Shown in pieces: positions 16,631 through 25,873 of a DNA stretch of 43,517 nucleotides. Each line of letters begins with the position of its first letter. Position 1 is the stretch's first letter. The stretch is from contig NZ_JAFREN010000026.1 in assembly GCF_017377505.1 (NCBI RefSeq), positions 1-43,517 of the forward strand. The letters are read 5' to 3'. The stretch comes from Enterococcus sp. DIV0212c. Lineage in GTDB: Bacteria > Bacillota > Bacilli > Lactobacillales > Enterococcaceae. Position numbers and translations under genes: made by a program. Under the pieces are notes generated by a model. It saw only the letters and a list, made by a program, of their open reading frames with translations, did no database searches and was not told the origin of the DNA.

Positions 16631-18238
16631 CTACTGCAAATACTCAACAGCTGCTTGTTCGATAGGCAGACCTTTTTTGTATCGTTCAATAAAATGCTCA
16701 AAACCGACAACTTCCGCTTCAATCGGAACGGCTGTGGCTTCTTTTACATTGTTGAATACTTTTTGTGTGAGAAAATCTACTAATGTCTCATCTACTGCTT
16801 TTTCTCTCATAAAAGCTGCTAACAGTGCAATCCCCCACGCTCCGCCTTCTCCTGCATTTTCCATCACAGAAACAGGTGTATTCATTACCGAAGCAACGGC
16901 TTTTTGTCCGACTTCTTTGGTCTTAAACAAACCACCATGACCAACAACACTATCGATCTGCACTGCTTCCTCTTTTAACAGAATATCCATACCAATTTTC
17001 AAGGCACCAAAAGCTGAATACAAATGAACCCGCATAAAATTTGCAAGATTGAACCTACTTTCTGGTGTGCGGACAAACAACGGACGGCCTTCTTTAATAT
17101 CTGTAATATTTTCTCCAGAATAATAACCATAAGAAAGCAATCCGCCACAATCCTGATCGCCCTCAAGTGATTTCACAAATAAAGTTTCAAATAAATCTGT
17201 GGTCGTGATTGGAACCCACATTGTTTCAGCAAATTCTTTAAATAATTGGACCCAGGCATTAATGTCCGATGAACAATTATTCGCATGAACCATTGCAACC
17301 AAATTACCTGACGGAGTTGTTACAATATCGATTTGTGGATAGACTTTTGTCAACGGTTTATCCAAAACAATCATGGCAAAAACAGATGTCCCAGCTGAAA
17401 TATTCCCTGTATGTTCAGCTACACTGTTAGTGGCAACCATACCAGTTCCTGCATCTCCTTCTGGTGGACACATTGGAATGTCAGCTTGAAGTACACCACT
17501 ACTATCAAGTAACATGGCTCCTGCTTCTGTTAATTGCCCAGCTTCAGCACCAGCTAAAGCTATTTCTGGTAAAATTTCGGTAATTTCCCACGGGTAATTT
17601 TTTTCCAGAATCGCTTCATCGAATTGTTTCAACATCTGCTTGTCATAATTTTTTACGACCGCATCAATTGGAAACATCCCTGATGCATCCCCAATCCCTA
17701 TAACTTTTTTGCCAGTCAATTGCCAATGAATGTAGCCAGACAATGTTGTTACATAAGCAATGTCTGTAACATGCTTTTCATTATTCAAAATAGCCTGATA
17801 TAAGTGTGCAATACTCCATCTTTGAGGAATATTGTGATCAAATAAAGCCGTTAGCATTTTTTCCGCTTGTTCCGTTGAAGCATTTCTCCATGTCCGAAAA
17901 GGAACTAACAACTCTCCAGCTTTATCAAAAGCTAAATACCCATGCATCATCCCGCTAAAGCCGATCGAACCAATTGTTTTGAGTACTTCATCAAATTTTT
18001 CTGACACTTCTTTAGCCATTATTCGATAACTTTCTTGCAACCCTAACCAGATAGCTTCAAGTGAATATGTCCAATTGCCTGCTTCCAATTGATTTTCCCA
18101 TTCATAACTGCCTGAAGCGATTACCGTATAATCGGAGCCGATCAAAACAGCTTTGATTCGAGTCGATCCAAATTCAATTCCTAGCGAGGTGCGGCCGTTT
18201 ATAATGTCCGCTTTGATGCTGTTATTCTTATCATCCAC
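16631..18238 (-). CDS. araB: Ribulokinase (FGGY family)
   Basis: ATP-dependent phosphorylation of L-ribulose. From the GTG at 18238 the protein has 535 residues. The N-terminal phosphate motif [16 protein letters not shown], the Gly-rich [15 protein letters not shown] loop ([12 protein letters not shown]) and the C-terminal [12 protein letters not shown] are visible. It matches the Lactobacillales AraB type (as in Lactobacillus plantarum, from memory) rather than the E. coli type. Start choice: GGAGG lies about 7 bases before the GTG, whereas longer in-frame starts would overlap the upstream glycosidase gene. Operon position between a GH43 gene and araD supports the call over xylulokinase. 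Confidence 0.92.
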   Translation of the reverse strand: MDDKNNSIKADIINGRTSLGIEFGSTRIKAVLIGSDYTVIASGSYEWENQLEAGNWTYSLEAIWLGLQESYRIMAKEVSEKFDEVLKTIGSIGFSGMMHGYLAFDKAGELLVPFRTWRNASTEQAEKMLTALFDHNIPQRWSIAHLYQAILNNEKHVTDIAYVTTLSGYIHWQLTGKKVIGIGDASGMFPIDAVVKNYDKQMLKQFDEAILEKNYPWEITEILPEIALAGAEAGQLTEAGAMLLDSSGVLQADIPMCPPEGDAGTGMVATNSVAEHTGNISAGTSVFAMIVLDKPLTKVYPQIDIVTTPSGNLVAMVHANNCSSDINAWVQLFKEFAETMWVPITTTDLFETLFVKSLEGDQDCGGLLSYGYYSGENITDIKEGRPLFVRTPESRFNLANFMRVHLYSAFGALKIGMDILLKEEAVQIDSVVGHGGLFKTKEVGQKAVASVMNTPVSVMENAGEGGAWGIALLAAFMREKAVDETLVDFLTQKVFNNVKEATAVPIEAEVVGFEHFIERYKKGLPIEQAAVEYLQ

Positions 18239-18269
18239 ATTAACCCCTCCAATATTATTTATTATTGAT

Positions 18270-19232
18270 TTAACGAACTGGTTCTCCAAATACTGGAAAT
18301 CCTTTCTCGTCCCATTCAAAAAGTTGCGCTCTAGCATGACGGTTTGGATTATTCAAAGGATCGCCTGCCTTGTTTGGCTCTGGTCTGGCATGATAAACGA
18401 TCACATCTTGTTTTCCATCTTCGCTTATAGTAAATGAATTATGTCCTGGCCCAAATTGTTGGTTTTCAGGAGAACTTTTAAATACAGGTTCCACCGCTTT
18501 ATTCCAAGAAAAACCATTCAACAAATCACTATTTTCATCTGCCCATAATAAACCCATTGCATAATTTTCATCCGTTGCACTACCTGAATACGTAATAAAG
18601 ACTTTGCCATTTCGAATAATAGCTGCCGCTCCTTCATTGACAGAAAAACCAATTTTTTCCCAAGCATATTCTGGTACAGATAATAGGGTTTGTTTGCCTT
18701 TTAAAGTCCACGGATTTTCCATCTCTGAAATGTATAAGTTAGAATTACCTGGAATGACAGGATCTTGCTGCGCCCAAACGTAATACAGTCGATCTAGATG
18801 TTCAAACATCGTACCGTCCAAGCTAAAACTTTCAAACTGAGTCTTGATTTGCCCTTTTTCTACCCAATTTGTATTCATAGGATCTTCACTTGAATTTTCA
18901 ATGACAAACATCCGATGGTGGTGGTTTTCATTGCGAATTTCCTCGTTGTCACTTGCGGCAAAATAGATATACCATTTCCCTCGAACAAAGTGGATTTCAG
19001 GTGCCCAGATCAAACAACTCATAGGTCCTGTTTTTGGTGCATGCCAAACGGTTACTCTTTCTCCTTTTTCTAACTCATTCAGTGCTTTAGCCCGGCGTAG
19101 CTCAATTGATTTATAACCTGGTACTGAACCAGTAAAATAATAATAACCATCATGATGCTTATAGACCCAAGGATCGGCTCTTTCTAAAACAATTGGATTT
19201 GTATAGTTTTCTTGCGGATTTTTTCCTGACAT
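18270..19232 (-). CDS. GH43 exo-alpha-1,5-L-arabinofuranosidase (GH43_26-like)
   Basis: An intracellular five-bladed beta-propeller glycosidase that should release L-arabinose from arabino-oligosaccharides. No signal peptide is present in the 320 residues. The three GH43 acidic residues are visible: Asp20 in RADPW, Asp139 in SLDGTMF and Glu200 in VNEGAA. The opening [11 protein letters not shown] plus ELRRA suggests subfamily 26, which contains exo-arabinanases. Start choice: AAGGGAG is 9 bases before the ATG at 19232 and only 3 bases before an alternative ATG at 19238. It lies 14 bases downstream of the GH51 gene in module 1. Confidence 0.85.
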   Translation of the reverse strand: MSGKNPQENYTNPIVLERADPWVYKHHDGYYYFTGSVPGYKSIELRRAKALNELEKGERVTVWHAPKTGPMSCLIWAPEIHFVRGKWYIYFAASDNEEIRNENHHHRMFVIENSSEDPMNTNWVEKGQIKTQFESFSLDGTMFEHLDRLYYVWAQQDPVIPGNSNLYISEMENPWTLKGKQTLLSVPEYAWEKIGFSVNEGAAAIIRNGKVFITYSGSATDENYAMGLLWADENSDLLNGFSWNKAVEPVFKSSPENQQFGPGHNSFTISEDGKQDVIVYHARPEPNKAGDPLNNPNRHARAQLFEWDEKGFPVFGEPVR

Positions 19233-19246
19233 AGACATTGACTCCC

Positions 19247-20764
19247 TTATTTTCCAACTCTGATAGTATTCCAAGAATAAGGTGCGACAGTAAGCTTGAT
19301 TTGTTGATCTGATAAGCTGACGCGTCCTTTCACTTCTTTTGGTTGAACACAAGTTGGATTCTCTCTCGTATTTTTATCTTCCAAATTTTCACTGGATAGC
19401 TCTGAATGACTAATCACTCCTGAAAAATCAATTGGTGTATTCAAGACAATACGCTCTTCTTCACATGAACGATTCACAATAAAACAAATCAATTCGGTCT
19501 GCGAATCAACAACTACTGCATCGATATAAGGTACATTTTGATACTCGTCTGTATTATAAGTAGCGCCCGTTGTAACATTTTGCAGGACGGTTCCTTTAGC
19601 TAGATTACTCAAATCTTTCATCACAAAATACGTTGGATTACACCACGACTGTCCCATGGCATCAGTCAATATCAATGGAATCGTATTAACTAATAGAGAC
19701 TGACATGTGATTTTGATTCGATCTGCTCTTCTTAAAATTGCCAAACCCATTGAAGCAAATAGTAACGTATCTTCCATTGAAAAATGACACCAATCAACTG
19801 GGCTCCCCAGTTCAAAATTTCGATGCTCTTTTTCTGGAAAATTATGAACATTCCATTCATCAAATGCCAAATACATCGTTTTTTTGCTACGAACTAACGC
19901 TTTAACATAATCACAAGTGGCAATCACAGCCTCAATTTGTTTATCAAATTCAATCGAACGGGCTAAGTAAGTTGGCGTATTATCAGGTTCTCGCGGCATT
20001 TTTTTACTTAAATCTTCATCTTGACAGCGATCAATATAATTATGCAGCGCTAAATAATCTACGGTCTCATAGGCTTGCTCCAAGCTCACTCGATCCCATT
20101 CTGGATAGGAATCTAATTTGGGTGTGGAACTACCGACTAGAACGGTTTCAATCGAATCATCGACTAATTTCATTGCTTTTGACGCCTCATTTGCTAGACG
20201 TCCGTATTCATAAGCTGTTTTTCTCCCGACTTGCCAAGGTCCATCCAGTTCATTCCCTAAACACCAGACTTTGACATCATGTGGTTTCTCAATCCCATGA
20301 GATTTTCGTAGATCACTCCAATAAGTTCCTTCAGGAAAATTACAATATTCAACAATATTACGGGCATCATCAATTCCTTTTGTCCCAAGATTGATCGTCA
20401 TCATCGGTTCAGAACCAACTAATTTGAGCCATTGAAAAAATTCATTTAAGCCAAATGTATTCGGTTCGATTCCCCGCCAAGCTAGTTCCAATTTCGTTTT
20501 CCGATTTTCTATTGGCCCGATCGTATCAGTCCAGTCATAACCAGAAGTAAAATTTCCACCAGGATAACGGATGATTCCAAGATTTAAGGCTTTGATTTTA
20601 TTTAACACATCTAAACGAAAACCATGTTCATCTGCATCTGGGTGTTCTGGCTCATAAATACCTGTGTAAACTACACTTCCCATATGTTCGATAAAAGAAC
20701 CAAATAATCTTGGACTGATTTCCCCCACTTTAAATTGCTTATTTATTTCGATGGTTGTTGCCAT
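19247..20764 (-). CDS. abfA: GH51 alpha-N-arabinofuranosidase (module 1)
   Basis: A cytosolic retaining arabinofuranosidase acting on short arabinosides. The 505 residues show the acid/base Glu172 in CLGNELDGPW and the nucleophile Glu303 in FDEWNVH, plus the GH51 N-terminal pattern FGSFIEHMG and RYPGGNF. No signal peptide is seen. RBS GGAGGAGG precedes the ATG. It is close in sequence to the gene at 32751-34244 and more distant from the third GH51 at 26114-27553. It lies between the YesL-like gene and the GH43 gene. Confidence 0.94.
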   Translation of the reverse strand: MATTIEINKQFKVGEISPRLFGSFIEHMGSVVYTGIYEPEHPDADEHGFRLDVLNKIKALNLGIIRYPGGNFTSGYDWTDTIGPIENRKTKLELAWRGIEPNTFGLNEFFQWLKLVGSEPMMTINLGTKGIDDARNIVEYCNFPEGTYWSDLRKSHGIEKPHDVKVWCLGNELDGPWQVGRKTAYEYGRLANEASKAMKLVDDSIETVLVGSSTPKLDSYPEWDRVSLEQAYETVDYLALHNYIDRCQDEDLSKKMPREPDNTPTYLARSIEFDKQIEAVIATCDYVKALVRSKKTMYLAFDEWNVHNFPEKEHRNFELGSPVDWCHFSMEDTLLFASMGLAILRRADRIKITCQSLLVNTIPLILTDAMGQSWCNPTYFVMKDLSNLAKGTVLQNVTTGATYNTDEYQNVPYIDAVVVDSQTELICFIVNRSCEEERIVLNTPIDFSGVISHSELSSENLEDKNTRENPTCVQPKEVKGRVSLSDQQIKLTVAPYSWNTIRVGK

Positions 20765-20782
20765 GCTTTGCCTCCTCCAAAT

Positions 20783-21376
20783 TTAATTGACATGGATCAA
20801 TATTTTCTTTTTACTACTCAATTTATAGATTCCTATTGCAGATATGATCGGAGTAAAAAAGACAGTTACAGGTAATAAAAAGATTAGGAAACAATTACTT
20901 AAAATGAGCAAAAGAATCAGTAAATCAACAAGAAAATTCGTGTATAAACTGATTACTGCTCCCTTAAACAGCTCAACTATATTTGCTCCTTTTGTTACCC
21001 CATCAATAAAGCTCATATTGACAAACAGCAACGCCATTATTAAACCTGTCACAATCAAACCAATAACGACTATTTTATCGTCTGAAAACATGCTGGATAA
21101 TAGTGAAAAGTCAAAATAAATCACACTGAAGCTAAGTAAAAATAAGCAAGAAATCAGAATTCTACTGATGAACTTTTCTTTGAATTTAGTAAAAAACAAA
21201 CGCATGATACTGCCAGATTCTCCACATTGCCATTGATCGATTACATTAATTAGCGAAACCGATGCGCCATACAGCGTAATCAGTGGAAAAGAACAGATCA
21301 ACCACAGTAAACCTAGTAACAAATAATCCGTAATCACCATCATCGCCCCATAAAAACGACTGTTGATCAATTTCAT
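20783..21376 (-). CDS. YesL-family (DUF624) membrane protein
   Basis: A 197-residue integral membrane protein with about five hydrophobic segments. The N-terminal pattern FYGAMMVITDYLLLGLLWL and the following LITLYGAS match YesL/DUF624 proteins, which are frequently encoded beside CUT1 oligosaccharide ABC transporters; their role is unknown. RBS TAGGAG precedes the ATG. It is 10 bases from the permease gene and 18 bases from the GH51 gene, clearly inside module 1. Confidence 0.8.
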   Translation of the reverse strand: MKLINSRFYGAMMVITDYLLLGLLWLICSFPLITLYGASVSLINVIDQWQCGESGSIMRLFFTKFKEKFISRILISCLFLLSFSVIYFDFSLLSSMFSDDKIVVIGLIVTGLIMALLFVNMSFIDGVTKGANIVELFKGAVISLYTNFLVDLLILLLILSNCFLIFLLPVTVFFTPIISAIGIYKLSSKKKILIHVN

Positions 21377-21386
21377 GTTCTCACTC

Positions 21387-22277
21387 CTATTCTTTCATCC
21401 CAGACATTGCTGTACTTTGTACAAAGTATTTTTGAGCAAAAATGTAGATGATCAGTAAAGGCAGCATAGAAATAACCGTTCCAGCCATGACTGGACCATA
21501 GAATGAAATGTTTTGACCCGTAAATAAAGCTAACCCAGCTGGTAGCGTTCTCATCTTAGAACTACTTGTTAAAATCAACGGATACAATAAATCATTCCAA
21601 CTATTCATCAATGTGAAAATCGCTAAAGATAACATCGTTGGTTTGCTCAATGGCAACATGATTTTTAAAAATATTTTGAATTCATTCAAACCGTCTACAC
21701 GAGCAGCTTCTTCTAAATCCTTTGGTAAGGTTACAAAGAATGAACGCATCATGAATATCCCAAAGGCACTTGTCATTTTAGGAATGATCAGTCCAGCATA
21801 GGTATCAAGTAAACCCAATTTATTGATTTCAATAAATAATGGAATCATAAATACTTGAAAGGGAATCATCATCGTTAATAAAACAAAATAGAAGAGAACC
21901 GATTTTCCTTTGAAATTCATACGGGCAAATGCATATCCAGCTAATGAATCAAAGAAAACTGACGTCAACACAACGCCACCAGAGAAAATAACCGTATTTT
22001 TGATATAATCTAATAACGGAATCGTTGACCAAACTTTGATATAGTTTTCAAAAGTATACTTATCAGCAAGAATTTTAGGTGGAAAAGAAATAATGTCTTT
22101 TTCATATTTAAATGATGAAATAACTAGCCAAATAAAGGGAAAAGCAATAATTACTAAAATGATCGTCATCGCAATTTTTGTAAAAATCGAGTTTTTATCC
22201 TTTTTTTTCGGTGACTTCTTGACTTTTTTAGCAGGACTTCGATCAAGTGTTGCAGTATGTTCTACAAGTTCTGTCAT
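21387..22277 (-). CDS. ABC sugar permease, MalG/AraQ type (module 1)
   Basis: Inner subunit of a CUT1 oligosaccharide importer. The 296 residues carry six predicted membrane helices after a Lys-rich N terminus (PAKKVKKSPKKKDKN). The EAA loop that contacts the ATPase reads EAARVDGLNEFKIFLKIMLP, and the tail is QKYFVQSTAMSGMKE. Start choice: GGAG lies 8 bases before the ATG at 22277, while an ATG three codons upstream directly abuts it. It is 12 bases downstream of its partner permease. No ATPase gene is nearby. Confidence 0.9.
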   Translation of the reverse strand: MTELVEHTATLDRSPAKKVKKSPKKKDKNSIFTKIAMTIILVIIAFPFIWLVISSFKYEKDIISFPPKILADKYTFENYIKVWSTIPLLDYIKNTVIFSGGVVLTSVFFDSLAGYAFARMNFKGKSVLFYFVLLTMMIPFQVFMIPLFIEINKLGLLDTYAGLIIPKMTSAFGIFMMRSFFVTLPKDLEEAARVDGLNEFKIFLKIMLPLSKPTMLSLAIFTLMNSWNDLLYPLILTSSSKMRTLPAGLALFTGQNISFYGPVMAGTVISMLPLLIIYIFAQKYFVQSTAMSGMKE

Positions 22278-22289
22278 TTTTTTCATCTC

Positions 22290-23198
22290 CTATTTCATTT
22301 GACGTTCTTTTCGTGTCATGTAGACATTTGCCGTAATAGCGATAACTGCGACTAATACAAACAACACGGAAGATAATGATGAAGCATAACCTAGCTCATA
22401 AGGGGCAGAAAATCCACGGCTATAAATATATTGAACAGCTGTTTCTGTTTTAAACTGAGGCCCCCCGCCTGTCGCTACATATACTTGGTCAAAGACTTGC
22501 ATCGAACCGATCAAATTAGTCAAAATACAAAAACCTAACGAAGGTACGATTTGCGGTAATGTAATATTGAAAAATTGTTCTTTTTTGGTTGCGCCGTCCA
22601 TTTCAGCTGATTCATATAATGAAGGCGAAATTCCTTGAATACTTGTTAAAAGAATCGTCATTGTCACACCAAAGTTTTTCCAAACCGTCATAAAAGCAAC
22701 AGTTGGCATTGCTAACGTCGGATCTCTGAAAAATTGCGGGATCGGCATTCCTAATTGGGAAAGTACGTAAGGAATAGCACCGATATTTGGATCTAACAAC
22801 ATTGAAAATATAATAGCGATTGATGTCAGTGAACAGATAACTGGAATATAAAACGTTGACCGACAAAAGCGATTGAATCTGGTATTCTTTGATAATAAAA
22901 CTGCAAATAACAATCCTACGATGATCTGAGCTGGCGTTTCAAGTAGAGTAAAATAAAGCGTGTGGATCAATGATCGAACAGCCCGCTCATCTTGAAATAC
23001 ACGGATAAAATTATCAAAACCAGTAAAGGTCGTATTCGTAAAAAAGATATTGATTTTAAAGAAGCTAAGTGCAAATGTGCCAATCAGTGGAATCACCGTA
23101 AAAAACAGTAAGACCAAGATTGAAGGTGCGAGAAAAAGATACCCCGCTCGACTTGGTTTATTCCAATAAGTTGAAAGTGATGTCCTATAGTTCTTCAT
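22290..23198 (-). CDS. ABC sugar permease, MalF/AraP type (module 1)
   Basis: Partner permease of the module 1 CUT1 importer: 302 residues, about six membrane helices. The EAA-like loop is ESAEMDGATKKEQFFNITLP. The N terminus SRAGYLFLAPSILVLLFF is typical of the UgpA/AraP group. A GGGGATGG-rich ribosome binding site precedes the ATG. A 99-base gap with a hairpin separates it from the binding protein gene. Confidence 0.9.
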   Translation of the reverse strand: MKNYRTSLSTYWNKPSRAGYLFLAPSILVLLFFTVIPLIGTFALSFFKINIFFTNTTFTGFDNFIRVFQDERAVRSLIHTLYFTLLETPAQIIVGLLFAVLLSKNTRFNRFCRSTFYIPVICSLTSIAIIFSMLLDPNIGAIPYVLSQLGMPIPQFFRDPTLAMPTVAFMTVWKNFGVTMTILLTSIQGISPSLYESAEMDGATKKEQFFNITLPQIVPSLGFCILTNLIGSMQVFDQVYVATGGGPQFKTETAVQYIYSRGFSAPYELGYASSLSSVLFVLVAVIAITANVYMTRKERQMK

Positions 23199-23241
23199 CT
23201 TTTTTCCATCCCCTTTTGCGAGTATGTAGTGAAACGACTAA

Positions 23242-23288
23242 GCGAAAACACACTCATTTTTTCCTCTTTATATGAGTGTGTTATTCGC
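23242..23288 (-). other. Intercistronic hairpin after the module 1 binding-protein gene
   Basis: Eleven perfect pairs between 23247-23257 (AACACACTCAT) and 23272-23282, extended by GCGAA/TTCGC. It lies between the binding-protein stop and the permease start in the leftward transcript. It probably protects or partly terminates the mRNA so that binding protein exceeds permease. Module 2 has a hairpin in the same place. Confidence 0.65.
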
Positions 23289-23297
23289 AAGCTGTAT

Positions 23298-24584
23298 TTA
23301 ATTGTTTGCTAACATATCATTAATTGCTTTATCTGCATCTTTCATTAATTTTTCAGGATCTTCACCAGCTAATAATTTTTCAATCAAAGGATTCATGATA
23401 TCATTATTGATTGAAGGAAGTTGATCGAATCCAGGTAAAAATGGTTTAGCAAATGTAATTTGTTTTCCTAATTCTGATACAATCGGGTCAGCTTTCACTT
23501 CAGCATCTTCACTAACAGATTTTAAGTAAGGTGGGAAGCCATTTTCCATGCTCCATTTTTTACCGATTTCTGTTGTATTCCAGTATTTAATGAACTCGTA
23601 GATCGCATCTTTCTTAGAATCATCCGTGCTGGCAGGAATTCCAAAGCCGACACCATCTAAAATTGCATGTTCATCTTTACCTGCAATAAGTTGAGGAATG
23701 ATCGTAACACCATAATTGATTTCATTTTTCTTCAATCCATTGTTCAACCAAGGACCATTTAATTCGATTGCTAATTGTCCAGCGTTCATCAAGTTATCCA
23801 TTTCAGCACCAGAAATCGATTCTGGACCAGTTTTATCCGTATGAATCATTGTTTGAATTTTTTTCAGTACTTCTAATGTTTCAGGTGAGGCAAATTCTGA
23901 TTTTGTGTAATCATCGTTTACTAATTTTCCACCATTAGCTAAAATCCAGTTATATAAAGGAGCAGTACCGTCTTTATTAAAAACAAAACCAGAAACATTT
24001 TTAGAAGCATCGGTTAATTTAGGTGCCATTTCAGTTAACTCGTCCCAAGTTTTAGGTGGTTTGTTCTCATCTAACCCAGCAGCTTTGAACAAATCTTTGT
24101 TCCAATAAGTGTACATTCCTTGAACTTGCATCGGAATATAATATTGCTGTTCATCGATCGTTCCTAATTCCAAAGCTGTTTTTGTGAAGTCAGATTTGTC
24201 CACACCTTTATAATTCCAAAAATCATCTAATGGTTGAACTGCACCATTTTTAACATATTGAGCAAAGTCGCCATAGTTCAGCAGCATAAAATCAGGACCT
24301 GTTTTTGATGAAATTGCAGGAGGAAGCTTTTCATTTAAGTTCGCCCAAGTCATGACATCCATTTCGATTGTGATCCCTTTGTCATTTTCTTTGTTAAAAT
24401 CATTTACGATTCCTTGAAGTATCTCCCCATCAGATGCTGTAAAACCATTCCAGAATGTCAATTTCGTTTTTCCGTCGGCAGATCCAGAAGCTTTTTTATC
24501 GCTGCCTCCTCCACAAGCACTTAACAATAGTAGACTGCATCCTAACACAAGTGACGTTCCTAAAATTTTCTTCCATGCTTTCAT
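23298..24584 (-). CDS. Sugar-binding lipoprotein of an ABC importer (module 1)
   Basis: An extracellular solute-binding protein (family 1), lipid-anchored. The signal peptide ends in LLLSACGGG with the lipidated Cys24. The 428 residues resemble AraN/MsmE-type oligosaccharide binders (FWNGFTASDGEILQGIVNDF start; LNGPWLNNGLKKNEINYGV). Operon context (araBDA, arabinofuranosidases) points to arabino-oligosaccharides; this is inference. It is the first gene of module 1, behind a strong promoter overlapped by a cre-like site, and divergent from a regulator gene. Confidence 0.9.
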   Translation of the reverse strand: MKAWKKILGTSLVLGCSLLLLSACGGGSDKKASGSADGKTKLTFWNGFTASDGEILQGIVNDFNKENDKGITIEMDVMTWANLNEKLPPAISSKTGPDFMLLNYGDFAQYVKNGAVQPLDDFWNYKGVDKSDFTKTALELGTIDEQQYYIPMQVQGMYTYWNKDLFKAAGLDENKPPKTWDELTEMAPKLTDASKNVSGFVFNKDGTAPLYNWILANGGKLVNDDYTKSEFASPETLEVLKKIQTMIHTDKTGPESISGAEMDNLMNAGQLAIELNGPWLNNGLKKNEINYGVTIIPQLIAGKDEHAILDGVGFGIPASTDDSKKDAIYEFIKYWNTTEIGKKWSMENGFPPYLKSVSEDAEVKADPIVSELGKQITFAKPFLPGFDQLPSINNDIMNPLIEKLLAGEDPEKLMKDADKAINDMLANN

Positions 24585-24679
24585 CTTTTTCTCTCTCCCT
24601 AGTTAATTTAGTAGTTAAACCTTAGCCAAAATCATTAACTGAAACCTAAACTTACCTCCTTCGTTTCATTTACAACTAA

Positions 24680-24708
24680 ATAATATACCTAATTGCAAAC
24701 GCTGTCAA
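24680..24708 (-). promoter_or_regulatory. Module 1 operon promoter
   Basis: Read leftward: TTGACA (24703-24708), 17-base spacer, TATTAT (24680-24685). The -35 is consensus and the -10 differs from consensus at one base. It gives a leader of about 90 bases before the binding-protein gene. The module 2 promoter has identical boxes and spacing. Confidence 0.88.
24693..24707. promoter_or_regulatory. cre-like (CcpA) site over the module 1 promoter
   Basis: TTGCAAACGCTGTCA matches the cre consensus WTGNNARCGNWWWCA at 14 of 15 positions and overlaps the -35. Binding there would block RNA polymerase when a preferred sugar is present. Confidence 0.75.
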
Positions 24709-24767
24709 TAATAATAATACGAATAAAAAAACAAATATACAAATATGATTAATGTTTATATTAAACG

Positions 24768-24796
24768 TTTACAAAGTATAGTTCAGATGTTACCAT
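24768..24796 (+). promoter_or_regulatory. Promoter of regulator gene 1
   Basis: TTTACA (24768-24773), 17-base spacer, TACCAT (24791-24796), with an extended -10 TG. The layout matches the promoter of regulator 2, including the following TATATAAATA stretch. Confidence 0.55.
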
Positions 24797-24830
24797 GTAT
24801 ATAAATAAAACTATGAACAGGTGGGGTTAT

Positions 24831-25721
24831 ATGCAACTAGACATTTCAGATGAATCTTTATTAACGTATGAAGCGTTAGCAAGTTCAGTCAGATTACACA
24901 TCATTCGTTTGCTTTCAGAGAAAAAAATGAACAACAAAGAACTAGCCAAGGAATTGAATCTAAGCAGCGCAATTGTAACAATGCATATCAATAAACTAGA
25001 AGAAGCCCGTTTAATCAAAACTGAACGCGTTGGTCAGCAAAAAATTTCTAGTTTAAAAGTTGATAACATTGAAATCAGTTTTCCTGAAAAAATCTTTCAT
25101 GCTTTCGATACATATGAAACGTCGATCCCTGTTGGTCTCTACACCAACTACCAAGTAAAACCGACCTGTGGCTTGGCTACAGAAACACACCGGATCGGTA
25201 TTTTTGATGAACCTAAATACTTTATGGACCCAGAAAGAATGAATGCTAAAATTTTATGGTTTACCGAAGGTTTTGTGGAATATCAGATCACCAATTTTTT
25301 ACAACCAGAAGACACCTTGGAGATGCTGGAAATTTCTTTTGAGATTTCTTCAGAGTTTCCATTCGCCAATAACGAATGGCCTTCTGATATTACTTTTACG
25401 TTGAATGATGTTGAACTTGGGACTTGGACTAGTCCAGGAGATTTCTACGATGCTAGAGGAAAATTCACGCCTGACTGGTGGGAGGACCACCTCAATCAGT
25501 ATGGCCTGCTAAAAACGATCCGAATTACTAATCACGGGACAAATGTAGATAGCAATATCCTTTCAGAAGTCAAAATAGCAGATATCAAAAGTGAAATGGA
25601 TACATGGAAATTAAAAATAGAAGTTAAGGAAGATGCAGAAAATATGGGTGGCTGTACTTTGTTTGGTCGCGGGTTCGGTAATCACGATCAAGATATCAAA
25701 GTCAAAATGTATTATCGCTAA
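24831..25721 (+). CDS. ArsR-like winged-helix regulator with large C-terminal domain (regulator 1)
   Basis: Probable controller of module 1. From the ATG at 24831 the protein has 296 residues. The N-terminal winged helix (about 1-85) reads ALASSVRLHIIRLLSEKK, then ELAKELNLSSAIVTMHINKL, as in ArsR proteins, but without their metal-binding cysteines. The remaining 200 residues are a conserved domain (PTCGLATETHRIG, DEPKYFMDP, EFPFANNEWPSDITF, TWTSPGDF, GGCTLFG) that looks beta-rich and could be a carbohydrate-sensing beta-sandwich; I cannot name the family. The start follows AGGTGGGG and gives exactly the same length and MQL(D/E)IS start as its paralog at 34446-35336. Divergent from the module 1 operon. 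Confidence 0.82.
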   Translation: MQLDISDESLLTYEALASSVRLHIIRLLSEKKMNNKELAKELNLSSAIVTMHINKLEEARLIKTERVGQQKISSLKVDNIEISFPEKIFHAFDTYETSIPVGLYTNYQVKPTCGLATETHRIGIFDEPKYFMDPERMNAKILWFTEGFVEYQITNFLQPEDTLEMLEISFEISSEFPFANNEWPSDITFTLNDVELGTWTSPGDFYDARGKFTPDWWEDHLNQYGLLKTIRITNHGTNVDSNILSEVKIADIKSEMDTWKLKIEVKEDAENMGGCTLFGRGFGNHDQDIKVKMYYR

Positions 25722-25744
25722 AAAAGCGTTTGATTACTAAAAAA

Positions 25745-25852
25745 GTGAGTGAGACATAACTCTTCGAGTCATATCCCACTCACGTAGAATCCAGATAAAC
25801 GATGGAGCAGAAGCAAACCCGAGAAATAAGCTTCTGCACCAACCTTTTTTTT
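25745..25852. repeat. Dispersed intergenic two-hairpin repeat, copy 2, with terminator
   Basis: A full copy of the element cut at the window start. Hairpin 1 is 25745-25783 (GTGAGTGAGACAT with ATATCCCACTCAC and an inner ACTC-TTC-GAGT). On the leftward RNA its two mismatches become G-U pairs. Hairpin 2 pairs 25804-25814 (GGAGCAGAAGC) with 25830-25840 (GCTTCTGCACC) and is followed by eight Ts, so it also terminates the regulator 1 transcript. It lies in the 152-base gap between two convergent units. Confidence 0.8.
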
Positions 25853-25873
25853 AGTCAATTGATCAGGAATCTA

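Noticed and set aside
20844..21119. Rightward reading frame opposite the YesL-like gene
   Set aside because: Shadow of a membrane protein gene. Lys/Ser/Thr-rich composition mirrors Leu/Phe codons on the other strand, and no ribosome binding site is present.
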